DNA of 64,000 bases. Origin: Sarcocystis neurona (Eukaryota; Apicomplexa; Conoidasida; Eucoccidiorida; Sarcocystidae). Each line of letters opens with the position of its first letter. Position 1 is the stretch's first letter. Location of the stretch: contig KL647312.1 of assembly GCA_000727475.1 (NCBI GenBank), forward strand, positions 992,001 to 1,056,000, given 5' to 3'. This document shows positions 22,602-32,294 of the stretch, piece by piece. The translations under genes and the position numbers were made by a program. The notes beneath the pieces are model-generated. The model had not been told where the DNA came from. It saw only the letters and a list, made by a program, of their open reading frames with translations, and did not search any database.

Positions 22602-24310
22602 CAGCGACTCCTGACAAGCCCAGAGGCGAGAGAATGGCAGACATTCCATAAGCAACTGAGCTAAATCTAGGTGCTGCCTGGGCTGCTGCTGTTGCACTTG
22701 CTTTCGGTCTTCCAGTGGGCGAAGGCGACGGAGGCAGCTGGTTTACAGCGGGACCCTGTTAGTACACTCGGGAGATTTGAGTGTTTCTGATGTGAGTGCT
22801 GCTCGTGTCGCCCTTGTTTGTATGACTAGTAAGTACATCTACCGCGGGTTGTTGCTCGATAAGGAGGATGCGCGTTTTTCTACACTTGAGTTGCTTTCTG
22901 TGTAGAAATAGCATTACTCGTGATTCCTGCTCGTACTATGCAGCGCTGCAGCGGGTAGTCGAATCTCGGGGACCTGTACTTTGTCGGTTGCACGTGTAGA
23001 CATTCAGGATGCCATGTCGTGGTTGTCGTCCAAGGGGCGTCATGGACCGTGTATGTCCCCCCTGTGCTACACTTCACGCTTTGTGCAAGCGCAGGGCAAC
23101 GCTTGTGCACTTTGAGGGGACGTGCTCAGATTTTTGTCGCTGACCAGCACCCTACTGTCACGTGGGATAGACGCCTGCTACGTGGTGTTGTGTGCACGTG
23201 TATGCCCAACACATCAGCTTGCAAATGAATATAATAATAGTATGTGCGTACATATGAAAACGTGAGATCAACGTCAGGACACCAGCCTGAGCTTCTGCAT
23301 CCACATACAGGAAATCAGCAGGACAGTCCTTTTCGAGTGAAAATTAAGCATGTGCTGACGCGTAACATAGTGGAATACGTACCGTGATGCAATTTAGTTC
23401 AGCAGCAGCAGCAGTAGTCGCAAGCGCAGGATGACCACCGACAGCGGCAAGACCGGCCCACAGAGTAGCATCAACAGCAAAGAGAGCAGACGCAGCAGCA
23501 AGAGATGCACCGGCAGTAGCTTCGGTCGTGGTGGAATGATTGTTATCATGTCTCAGCCACGACAACGACGAGTGGAGATAATGGGAAAGTATGGATCAGA
23601 AAGGCAAGCCAGCTAAGGCCGACGGAGAAAGCAGGTGGGATACTGTACGCACCTGCGTCACCTGGATGATGAGGGTTACGCCTACATGGGAAAAAGGTGT
23701 CTAGCGCTACGTAAGCGTACGCGCTAATATATCCTGCCTGTTCCGTCTTGATGTAGACTCTCACATGCTAACTGCTCGACACCCAGCAGAATTAAGAACG
23801 GCGGCATATCTATATATATGAATAGCGTTATACTTGTGGTGATGTCCACGTGTACGCACGCGAGCGTGCTCTTCCGATGTTCAGTCGTAGTCGTTGTTGA
23901 AAGAGGAAAACAAAAAGCGACCCGGAACATGACACAAAGGGACGGCGGTGAAGACTTGATTACATGGATCTGCCCAATCGAGCATGTCATATAGTTACTA
24001 TGGTAAAGACTCGACTACAAGGCTCCGCAGAAGCGTTCGCCTGGATGCTTGCCTGATGCAATGGGGCGGCAGCAGTCAGTACACCGTAAACAGCGACACA
24101 AACGGCACTACCAACAACAATCAGAGTAGCAGCTAGGATACTGGTGCGCCATTCAGCAGCATTACCACAGCGGAGAGTGAAAGTGGACTCTGCAGCAGCA
24201 CCAACAGCTGACCGTAACTGACGCAGGGGTGGACTGTAGTCAGAAGGGTCTACATTCGAAACACTAGCAGCACCAGTACAGCCACCATGGGCATAGTAGT
24301 GAAAAGGGCT
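22602..24310 (-). CDS. membrane-protein gene(s), several exons
   Basis: Minus readings: an open segment 24310-23987 contains PSDYSPPLRQLRSAVGAAA, FTLRCGNAAEWRTS and one clear transmembrane stretch of about 22 residues (LAATLIVVGSAVCVAVYGVL), ending at TGA 23987. A second segment ending at donor 23383 (CACG|GTACGT) has TTTEATAGASLAAASALF and a hydrophobic Ala-rich stretch. A third is the tidy exon 22737-22602 (45 codons plus 1 nt, CCAG acceptor, CTG|GTAAGG donor) reading LPPSPSPTGRPKASATAAA and FSSVAYGMSAILSPLGL. It is not proven that these belong to one gene. A surface-antigen-like role was considered, but no diagnostic Cys pattern was seen. Confidence 0.4.
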
Positions 24311-25039
24311 TCATCTCGAGAAGTGGAGCAAGCGAATGGGAAGTCCTGCAGAAGAAACACCACCAGCAGCAGAACAGCAGCGCCATTCTGGTTGCAGCAG
24401 AGGACACACAGAGAAGTGACCAACAGCAGCAGCACTACTATCGCAGCGGCAGCCGCACAGCTCTCCCGCAGGCGTCGTATATGGGCAAGTGTGAATGAGA
24501 GTCAGCAGCAATGGAGTTTGCAACTGCAAACATAGCGACTGCACGACAGACAGCTGGACTGGAGTGAAGGAAATAGTGACTTCTTTGCAGGTGCAGCTGC
24601 AGGAGGTAGTAGGGCAAGCGAAAAGGCCACACTTAGATCACAAAGTAACGTGTGAATCCCCGTAACGTAGTCCTTCGCACGTAGGGAGACTGATCTGTGT
24701 CAAGCCTGTGTTTTGTTCTAATACGCATGAGCAGTGACGTCACATGGTAGGCTTCTAAACATCCACGTAGATGTACAGACAAGCATCTACACAGACGCGT
24801 ATCTCGGCGTGATTCTTTAGTAGTGATACGGTGAATAAACGGATATGTTGTTTGTGAATCCTTGGCTAATGCGAATTGGCACATGATATTGACTTTTCGC
24901 GGATACACACGTATACATACGTTCGCTGATGCTTAGGGAGAGGTGGAAAGAATATGTATAAACATACATGTATATACAGATATGTACGCATACTTGCAAG
25001 AACTAAGTTCACTTCCTACCATGTATAGTGACCGCTGTC

Positions 25040-25222
25040 ATCACACGTTCAGATGCACAAGCACGTAACGTCTGTGGTGTCAACGACTCAGGTATGATGG
25101 AGTACATGACCCCCACTCCTCAAGATTTGACTGTGAATAATATGTATCAGTGCACGCCCGTCAAAATTGGATTCGACAGCGAGATTCATGTACTGCGTAG
25201 AGCTGTATTTATGAAATCATGA
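25040..25222 (+). CDS. hypothetical protein, C-terminal part
   Basis: A plus frame in repeat-poor DNA reads ITRSDAQARNVCGVNDSGMM, then EYMTPTPQDLTVNNMYQCTP and VKIGFDSEIHVLRRAVFMKS before TGA at 25220-25222. Codons are balanced and the sequence is non-repetitive. No ATG begins the frame, so it would be a terminal exon. Its last 14 bp overlap the end of the convergent minus frame at 25209. Confidence 0.35.
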   Translation: MTRSDAQARNVCGVNDSGMMEYMTPTPQDLTVNNMYQCTPVKIGFDSEIHVLRRAVFMKS

Positions 25223-25455
25223 GATGCAAAATGAAACTGCCACGAAAGAGATAAATTGCGGGCTCAGCCTGGCTGTCTGATCGAATAGTTACGCGTGCAT
25301 TCATCCACCTTGTACGGGCGTATGGAGGAACCACGCAAAGTGAGAGTTCAACCGTATCTGCATGCTCTTGATGTCCCCCGGCTTGATTCAGACAAACGAA
25401 TTGTGATCCACACCCCATGAAGTCCCGTAATGGATTTAGACATATATTGGCTTGT
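25209..25455 (-). CDS. hypothetical protein, C-terminal part
   Basis: A minus frame ends at TAA 25209. It reads NPLRDFMGCGSQFVCLNQAG, then ADTVELSLCVVPPYARTRWM and RSDSQAEPAIYLFRGSF. It is non-repetitive with several Cys and aromatic residues. The 5' limit is probably an acceptor (TACAAG) near 25450. No family recognised. Confidence 0.35.
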
Positions 25456-25498
25456 ACGTATTTATACGCGTATATGGAATCATACGGGCGCGGTAATC

Positions 25499-25858
25499 TT
25501 ACGTGCGAAAAGCATCGTGTACCACGGCTCTGGCTGTGTAGGCGTACGATAGAGTGCTTCGCATTCGACCACTCCGTATTGTAGAAACAGAAGCGGCCCA
25601 ATATGCGTACAACACTGCATTGAACATTGCGCGCTGGATATGTGTAAGTCTGAGCACACGTATGAATGTGCGGGAATGTTTAGGATGTCCACGTTTATAT
25701 ACGCAGACGTACGACAATGTTTGGAGAAGCTTCGTGGTACCCTGTAAGGTAACATCCGCTCTCTTCGGAGCTTGTCCGCTGTGTACGGTGACGTTGGTAC
25801 AACCGTTGTACGGCAGCATGAACCCGAGTAAAGAAAAAGCAACCAAGTACCATCGCAT
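25499..25858 (-). CDS. small putative secreted protein (119 aa)
   Basis: ATG at 25858 starts a complete frame to TAA at 25499. Residues 1-20 (MRWYLVAFSLLGFMLPYNGC) look like a signal peptide: one Arg, a hydrophobic core, then a small/polar region. The mature part is basic, with segments TLQGTTKLLQTLSYVCVYKR and HIQRAMFNAVLYAYWAASV. The start lies about 70 bp from the tRNA gene. The plus strand over the same region is also open (with VPCKVTSALFGACPLC), so this call depends mainly on the ATG plus signal-peptide-like start. Function unknown. Confidence 0.35.
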   Translation of the reverse strand: MRWYLVAFSLLGFMLPYNGCTNVTVHSGQAPKRADVTLQGTTKLLQTLSYVCVYKRGHPKHSRTFIRVLRLTHIQRAMFNAVLYAYWAASVSTIRSGRMRSTLSYAYTARAVVHDAFRT

Positions 25859-25927
25859 CGAGACGTAAGCTTTTCGAAGTTGCGTACACGTGAAGCAATA
25901 GTAGCCTTGTCGCAATTTGGGAGCTAC

Positions 25928-26001
25928 CACCCCCGGTGGGATTCGAACCCACAACCTTTGGATTAGAAGTCCAACGCGCTATCCGATTGCGCCACGAGGG
26001 C
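25928..26001 (-). tRNA. tRNA-Arg (UCU)
   Basis: A 74-nt cloverleaf folds fully on the minus strand. The acceptor stem is GCCCTCG with CGGGGGT (one G-U pair at the end, one internal), the D arm GCGC/GCGC, the anticodon stem TTGGA/TCCAA with loop CTTCTAA (anticodon TCT), and the T arm GTGGG/CCCAC with loop TTCGAAT. The discriminator base is G; CCA is not encoded. The overlapping minus open frame with WRNRIARWTSNPKVVGSNPT is the usual spurious translation of a tRNA and not a gene. Confidence 0.97.
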
Positions 26002-26070
26002 CTGCGGATCAACCCGGCCCCGAAGCTGACATAACGGACTTCGCATTCACCAGCCTCCCCTTCACTAACG

Positions 26071-26143
26071 GTCAGTTTCCAGCGTAACATGACAAAAAAC
26101 TCTACAAAGTCAGTTTCCAGCGTAACATGACAAAAAACTCTAG
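26071..26143. repeat. 34-bp exact tandem duplication
   Basis: GTCAGTTTCCAGCGTAACAT followed by GACAAAAAACTCTA occurs at 26071 and again at 26109 without mismatch (period 38 bp), about 70 bp from the tRNA gene. Confidence 0.9.
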
Positions 26144-26499
26144 AAAAGTGCCCCCGCGAGTTGTATTTCTAGCTTGTTGACCGAATTTTGGTAGCGGCCA
26201 AAGGGATGTAGACAATAGGTGAATTATGTGACACTATTAGACGATGGCTGTTTGAACTAAAGGACACGAAGTTCGCACCTTTTCTGTAGTTTAACGTACT
26301 TCTCAGATAGCCAGTTTCTGCGTGACTAATCCCTCATGCCGTTATGGCGTGTAGTGCGGACTTAGCTCCGGACCAACTCGAATGTCACGTTCAGCGTTCG
26401 AGAGCCATGTAAATATGATGGAAATGGGAAAAGACTCGTAATACAGGAATATCTCCTCTCCAGTCTGCATTGCTCGAAGTGGTGGCTGCATGGACTTCA

Positions 26500-26690
26500 G
26501 AATACGTGTGGACCACTCTGGGCACAGGAAGGAGAAGGGGAAAAATTGTATACGTGGCGGAAGTCTCCTAGATCTGCTGACAGTCAGCTGCGACCAATAT
26601 TTCCAATTGAATGGCGAAATTGAAGATAGCAACGAAGTAGAGGAGCTTCGTTCATGTCTATGCACCCTTCTTAAGGCGATGGTCGCATAA
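26500..26690 (+). CDS. terminal exon of a hypothetical protein
   Basis: A plus frame behind CTCTGGGCACAG (near 26528) reads NCIRGGSLLDLLTVSCDQYF, then QLNGEIEDSNEVEELRSCLC and TLLKAMVA before TAA at 26688-26690. It is non-repetitive and helix-like. The preceding exon is not identified. The minus frame over the same bases is open too. Family unknown. Confidence 0.4.
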
Positions 26691-26691
26691 C

Positions 26692-26922
26692 CTAGATCTC
26701 GCACCAAAGGGTGTCGGTCACTACCGTGTCAGACTTGCAGTAATTCACGACTTCTAGGACGCGGAATCTCCAAAAATGTTTAAGGTGGACAGACGATGCG
26801 AGCACAGGAATTAAGTTTGTGATGCTCCGTTGCAGCAGGTTTGACCACTTACGTGCGGCACTGGGTGTCTTCCTCGTGTGGAGGTACGAAGGCGCGAGAT
26901 ATTGAGAGGCAGCCCCTTCCAT
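26692..26922 (-). CDS. small hypothetical protein (76 aa)
   Basis: ATG at 26922 begins a complete frame, MEGAASQYLAPSYLHTRKTP, then SNLLQRSITNLIPVLASSV and FWRFRVLEVVNYCKSD, stopping at TAG 26692. It faces the plus terminal exon, whose stop is 1 bp away. No upstream exon is needed but none is excluded. A plus frame (26841-27095) overlaps its 5' half. Unrecognised. Confidence 0.3.
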   Translation of the reverse strand: MEGAASQYLAPSYLHTRKTPSAARKWSNLLQRSITNLIPVLASSVHLKHFWRFRVLEVVNYCKSDTVVTDTLWCEI

Positions 26923-27234
26923 TCATCAAAAAGACTACACCACGTAAAGAAAGAGTAGAAATGGAACGCGGTCAGCACATACCTTGTACGTCTGACCTCT
27001 TGAAAAGTTCTGAAGCTACCCTTGTTCTGAAGCCACCCCTACGTAAAAAGGTTCTGTTATTGCCAAGGACTGTGCTCCAGCATTCATTACATTAGCGAAG
27101 AGGTAAAAGTGCAGAGCGCCTTGTCTGCGGCACAAAAAGTTGGCGGCCATTACAACTATTTTCGACGAAGTTGAAATGGTTACCAAAAGTAGGATTAGAA
27201 GTAGCGTCCGCAGGTATACTTCACTAAATATATA

Positions 27235-27596
27235 GTGGTTGTAGTACTATTGCTCCTACTACAACTCATAAGTACTGCCAGTGTAACTACTACTGATGCA
27301 ACTCCTACTCCTCCTCCTCCTACTACTACGGCTACAACTCCTGCTACTACTACTACTGCTGCTGTTACTAATTCTACGACTGCTACCACTCATATGCAGT
27401 GTGCACCAGGATTACAACTTCTCTCCCTTCACCGCCGGTACAACTTAACTCGGCAGAGGTAATCTCTTGCAAGCCTTTCGTCCCGCCGCCGAACTGTGCC
27501 AATACAGCTACAACTACCACCAGCACCACAGTGATTCACCCCTATGGCAGTTGCCCTTTGCACACGCCGTCAGTTGCTACAGGGGAATCTGCGTGA
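27235..27596 (+). CDS. Thr-rich (mucin-like) and Cys-containing segment
   Basis: Two plus frames read across this ACT/CCT-rich stretch. One has a hydrophobic start, VVVLLLLLQLISTAS, then a Thr/Pro-rich run and HMQCAPG. The other, open from about 27373 to TGA 27596, reads FYDCYHSYAVCTRITTSLPS, then VISCKPFVPPPNC, a Thr run and HPYGSCPLHTPSVATGESA. A secreted, O-glycosylated surface protein would look like this, but there is no ATG for the hydrophobic start and no clear splice joining the two frames. Confidence 0.35.
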
Positions 27597-28450
27597 TTGA
27601 ATCTGCAGAAGTGTAGAAGTTGACAGGATCTCCAAGTAAAGGGGTTCTCTTTTTAAACCACTCTTCCTTACGCTACTATCCTTGAAAACCGGCGACGTCA
27701 ACTGTTTTTTCCGCTTGCGTTGTTCTACCGTTAGTTTCGACCGCATGACAAGAACATGCGGGGACACCCCATCCCCTTGAGGAGTAGCGACGCCTGACAC
27801 CGACCTCCGCAGATGACACATACATATCTATACACGTATAGCAGACATAACTCAAGCAGAGAAGAATTGGAATAGAGAGCTAGCTTCTTGCTGTAGCGGT
27901 CTCTTGTGTCTGGCAGCTTCATTGGGTTCCGTTGGAGTCTGCGTTCCACCGGGAGGCTACGGGTTAGACAGAAGTTTTTCTAGTGGTCCGCACCAGTGAA
28001 AACAAGCAAAGACAGAAGTCAGAACCCTCGCGTATACCCACTTCCTGCCCTGATTGGTTTCAAGTGTATCTGTATGGCATGTTCCCACCGTATTTAAGAC
28101 ATAGAGAGTGGGGGAACACGACAGTCAACCACCGAATTACCATAGGAGGGCGGCAAAGTAGAGAAACGAGATTAGTTCATGCCTCGGCATCAAAATAATG
28201 GGTGAAACAGACTTGGCAGACATCGTTATTCCAGTTCTCTGTGAGTCGTTGGTGGTGTCTTAGTTTCAATACGTCTATGAAAGATCTAGAGCTGCGTGGA
28301 ATTTCCAAGCGGCAACACGTGCGAAGAACTCGCTGACCACTCTGTTTCTTCCTCTGCAATTCATTTTTTATTGTGAGGTAATCCTGCCGCACGAGCACCT
28401 AAAGGGTACCACATGGTCAAAGAGTTTCAGCAGAATGCACACCATGTTTG
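27597..28450. other. repeat-poor stretch with no supported gene
   Basis: Only short frames without good starts or splice signals (for example a plus frame 27983-28198 ending HASASK, and minus frames of about 75 codons). Composition is balanced, with few microsatellites. Confidence 0.5.
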
Positions 28451-28461
28451 AGAGGAGTGCT

Positions 28462-30129
28462 TCACGCAGGGTTTTGCTCATCAGTTTTGGCGTGTCTTCG
28501 TTCGGGAAGGACAATAAAAAAACCGTCTTCATCTTTATAAAAAAGTCGTCTGCCTCTGTGTAAACCTTGTCCTGTATTCAATTCTGTTTTAGCCGAGACG
28601 GTTTCTCTTCCCACCCTTCCTTCCCTTGCCCGTGCTGCTGCAACTCCTGCTGGCTTGCCGCCACTCTCGTGCCTTGCGGCTGCTGCTGCTATTGCTGGTG
28701 CTCCTCCCGCAGGTGCAGCACTTGACACGGCACTAGATTCCTCATTCTGCGTCTCTGCTACTTCGCCTTCTCCTTCACCTTCCTTCGTTTGTTCGTTTAC
28801 TTGTTCTGCGTCGCCTCGCTCTTCACGTGCAACTCCGTGACCTCTTCCTTTTTCGGCAGCACTGAGAGACACAGCAGTCTCGGTAAAATTATGCCTCTTG
28901 GCATTGTGCTCATCCGTTTCCTTCCTGTAGCAATTATCCATTCGGTTTCCAGTTCCTCTGCTGCAGTTGTATTCATAATCTTCCTTTCTGTTCAACCTGC
29001 CATCCTTATCGCTAGTGCTGCTGACGGTGGCTTTCTTCGTTTTGTACCTTACTGCTCCTGCTTCTCTATGCGGGGACGCCGTACCCGTATACGAAAGGCA
29101 GTGTGCAGGTGAGGACGTGCTCTCCGATGGTGACGGAGAGACCTGCACACCATTTTGGAATTCTTGCACGTTCGTGCTAACGCGAACTGCAGGATAATGC
29201 GTGGCACGAGATTCAGAAAAACACCCACTGGTGAAATTCGTGGTGCCGCCGCCGGAGGAATATGTATCGAGATCCGTAGCTGAAGGTGATGCAGGCCTTT
29301 CCACAACTGTTTTGCTTTCGTTGCTCTTCATCCTCTGGGCAAGTGCTGATGTGCACTCCGGAGGAGAACTGAAGATATCCACACTTTCGTCGTCTCTCTC
29401 GTCTGTGCGATTCACGCCGACTGAAGCGGGCAACTCAACTGTAGACAAAGATACGGCTCCCTCTTCATCAGTTCCACATTCTCCTACGTGCTTAACGCTC
29501 TTATTTGTCAGTGAAGATACGCACAGATTCGGACGTGCTGCGTTTGCTGTGGGGGCACTGCTACTGCTATCGTCACCCCCGTTGCTGCTAGTCACTCCTG
29601 TCTCTCTAGTCCCGTTAATACTGCAGCTGCCAGTGGCAGTATTATTGACACTGCTACTACTGCCACTACTTCTAGTGCTGCTGTTGATACTACCACTATT
29701 GCTACTCCTATTCGACCCAGCGCTTTGCGTGCAGGTGCCAGTGTTACAACTACCATCACCACAAATAATACTGTAACGACGAGGACTACTGCAGTTGGCA
29801 GGTGGCGGCTTGCACGTACGTTCAGACAAAGAGGAGTCTTCGCGTCTGGTGCTACTGCTGCTGCTGCTCCTTACTGTCGTTCCTGTTGCATGGTGCGCCC
29901 CCGCTGCTTGTTTGGTTTCGTCCCTGATGCTACTGCTGATACTGCTGCTACAACTGTTGCTCCAGTCACTACCACTGTGGCTGCTTCTTGCCGATTCAGC
30001 AGCTGACTGAGACGCCAAACAGGCGGGAAAACTGCCCTCGACAGTCGGAGGAGGCAGCCCGTTACGCAGCGTGGGATCGGTCAGCAGCAGGTTTACCTGT
30101 CCACCACAGGCACCACACAGCACAGACAT
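28462..30129 (-). CDS. Ser/Thr-rich protein of unknown function (555 aa from ATG 30129)
   Basis: The minus frame from ATG 30129 to TGA 28462 starts MSVLCGACGGQVNLLLTDPT, followed by a Ser/Thr/Asn-rich body (poly-Ser, SSNSG, STRSSG), acidic and Lys/Arg-rich segments, an Ala run, and a compact end LFYKDEDGFFIVLPERRHAK. There is no signal peptide or transmembrane segment. The CGACGG start could be part of a small metal site. The frame remains open upstream through microsatellite to an ATG at 30393 (MGKTRRRCDVCRRRTAGSLE), which may be a first exon joined by an intron over 30130-30275; its donor (GCAG|GTGCGC) and the acceptor (ATACAG) do not give matching phase. The long low-complexity body is probably disordered. 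Confidence 0.6.
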   Translation of the reverse strand: MSVLCGACGGQVNLLLTDPTLRNGLPPPTVEGSFPACLASQSAAESARSSHSGSDWSNSCSSSISSSIRDETKQAAGAHHATGTTVRSSSSSSTRREDSSLSERTCKPPPANCSSPRRYSIICGDGSCNTGTCTQSAGSNRSSNSGSINSSTRSSGSSSSVNNTATGSCSINGTRETGVTSSNGGDDSSSSAPTANAARPNLCVSSLTNKSVKHVGECGTDEEGAVSLSTVELPASVGVNRTDERDDESVDIFSSPPECTSALAQRMKSNESKTVVERPASPSATDLDTYSSGGGTTNFTSGCFSESRATHYPAVRVSTNVQEFQNGVQVSPSPSESTSSPAHCLSYTGTASPHREAGAVRYKTKKATVSSTSDKDGRLNRKEDYEYNCSRGTGNRMDNCYRKETDEHNAKRHNFTETAVSLSAAEKGRGHGVAREERGDAEQVNEQTKEGEGEGEVAETQNEESSAVSSAAPAGGAPAIAAAAARHESGGKPAGVAAARAREGRVGRETVSAKTELNTGQGLHRGRRLFYKDEDGFFIVLPERRHAKTDEQNPA

Positions 30130-31499
30130 GCGTAGCTGTATGTATGTACACACGCACACATGTTTGGATATACCTACGTATATATGTGTATATATATATA
30201 TATACACATACATATATAATGTGCACACACATACACAAATATACATCCACTTGAGTACAAACCCCTGCGCACCTGCAACAGCGCGTGCAATTGCCAGTCG
30301 ATTCGTCCTGTGCACTGGAGGCCTCACCGGGGCCTCTAGCGACCCTGCCGTACGGCGTCGGCACACGTCACATCGCCGTCGTGTCTTCCCCATATTTGTG
30401 GTACAGAGCTGGACAAGGTGCACAGGTTTGCATAAATGTCTGTATATACATATATATATATATATGTCCGCATATTTCGAGACGTGGGCACCACATTCTG
30501 CACGTAAATGCAGCTCTATGCTTCGGCGGAAATTGATAAATGTCTGGTTGCTCCATTGATTCGCCATCCTTTCCTTACACGTGCACATACGTTTATCCTA
30601 CGCGCACCAACGTTCACATTCGCAAACACATATTCATACAAACTACTTTTAACTCTACACCTACGGACGTATACACGTAGTCCGTAGTAAATCTACAGTG
30701 ACTCTGCTGGCGTACCAGACGCAAGGAGACCTGCGAGAGCAACGACACGTATCTTCACAAAAATATTCTGAGAGTCGAACAGCCCCTCAAAACATGCAGG
30801 CACGACACGCCGTTTAGATAGTACTATTGGGAGTTAGGTGTTATTATCTAATTGAGCAGACCCACTTAAATAGGCTCTCAATGCGAAACTGCAACCACCT
30901 GCGTGAATGCGCACGCGCACGGCGTGACTGTGGGGAAACTTTTCTTCAAACCCCAGTGCGACAGCGCAATCTACAACGCGGTGAAGTATGCAGAAGAAGG
31001 AACACACATGCACGGAGAAGTACTATCTCATAGTTTCTGCAACACAAAGACGAGGACGAGCAACAGGTTTGCAGCAAGACGCATCTTAAATGAGGGATCT
31101 GCACGGGCTTCCGCATAGTCACTCCCAGTCACACGTATCAAAATACGACCTGCGTCCGAACACATATTCAGTCTCATGCAGATGTGCGCATACGCGTCCT
31201 TCTACCTGTGGAGACATGAGGGTGCGCGCCACCATACGCACATATGCATATACAATAAACTTTACACGTCGAGACGCATGTACACGAACTGAAACCCGGC
31301 CTCTGCTGACGTGTATCTATGTGGTACACGTGCACACGCACCGTCCGTGGGTATGCATGTTCCCGGGTGCAGGCACACCACGCAGTATACACCTGTGAAT
31401 ATAGGGGCACACGTACAAAGATACCGACGCTCTACATACGTGAACGCACTCGCGTGCACGTTGGAGGACCACTGTTTTTTTAAAAACAACTACACCTAT

Positions 31500-32294
31500 A
31501 AGTCTCTTCAACATGAACGTATATTCTGGTACAGCTACACTTCTACGCAGACGCGCACACATGAACACACACATATTCTGCGTACACATATACCTATATA
31601 CACATACATGTACTTGTCTGTATACGGCTAGAGGTATGTGCGACGGTGCCACAAGATGTGCAAACATTCTCGTGCAGCCGTCTGCGAGCCTCCAGGGGTG
31701 TTCCTGTGCCCCACGAGGAAAACAAGGAGCCACTCCCGCCGCTGCGTGCGCAGAGAGGAGTTCGCTCGCATGCAGAAAAACAGTGCAAACAGGAAAACTC
31801 GCGTCCGATACAGTTTACAAGAACCACACACTTTACAAGAAACTTGACAGTGTCGCCAAGAGACGAACGACCGGCCGCGGGGACGCCGGAGGGAGAGCCG
31901 CGTCGGACACAACATACTGCTTGTATACTGTTTTCGAAACTTTGAAGCTTTCGTGTTCTCCACAGCTGCAAAAAACGGTTGCGCGTAGTGTGTAAGTCAC
32001 CCGTCGTACGACTGCACATCAGCAACACCTCGACGAGGAGGACGGGCCCTCGACGTCTCTGTGTCCCCCAGTCACGTTCCTAAAAACGACGCGGCACGCG
32101 GCCGACGTAGAAGTGCAACTCTCGCCAAACGGCAGAGATGCACGCAGCACCCCCGGCCCGAGACCTATACTCGAGAAAAGTGGGAAATGCAAAGCAGACG
32201 CCTTCGACAAAACGAGAGCCTTGCGTGCAGTGGAAACCTCATAAGCAGGTACTGCCTCCCACAGACGCAGACGAAAGGCTTGCTGCTGCTTCAC
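31500..32294 (-). other. overlapping open frames of unclear status
   Basis: On minus, one frame (32294-32019) reads FRLRLWEAVPAYEVSTARKA and SALHFPLFSSIGLGPGVLR, with high third-position GC, ending at 32019. Another (32028-31594) has GDTVKFLVKCVVLVNCIGRE and SLFSSWGTGTPLEARRR. Plus frames over the same bases are also open. The first overlaps, in another frame, the possible last exon of the methyltransferase gene. They could be exons of a second minus gene, or shadows. No family recognised. Confidence 0.25.

Noticed and set aside
22500..24650. Eimeria SAG-type surface antigen
   Set aside because: Ala-rich hydrophobic segments and scattered Cys suggested it, but no consistent Cys spacing or known SAG motif could be read.
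25695..26090. Minus open frame of 131 codons overlapping 25.7-26.1 kb
   Set aside because: Its central part is the standard false translation of the tRNA-Arg gene; the sequence folds as a tRNA.
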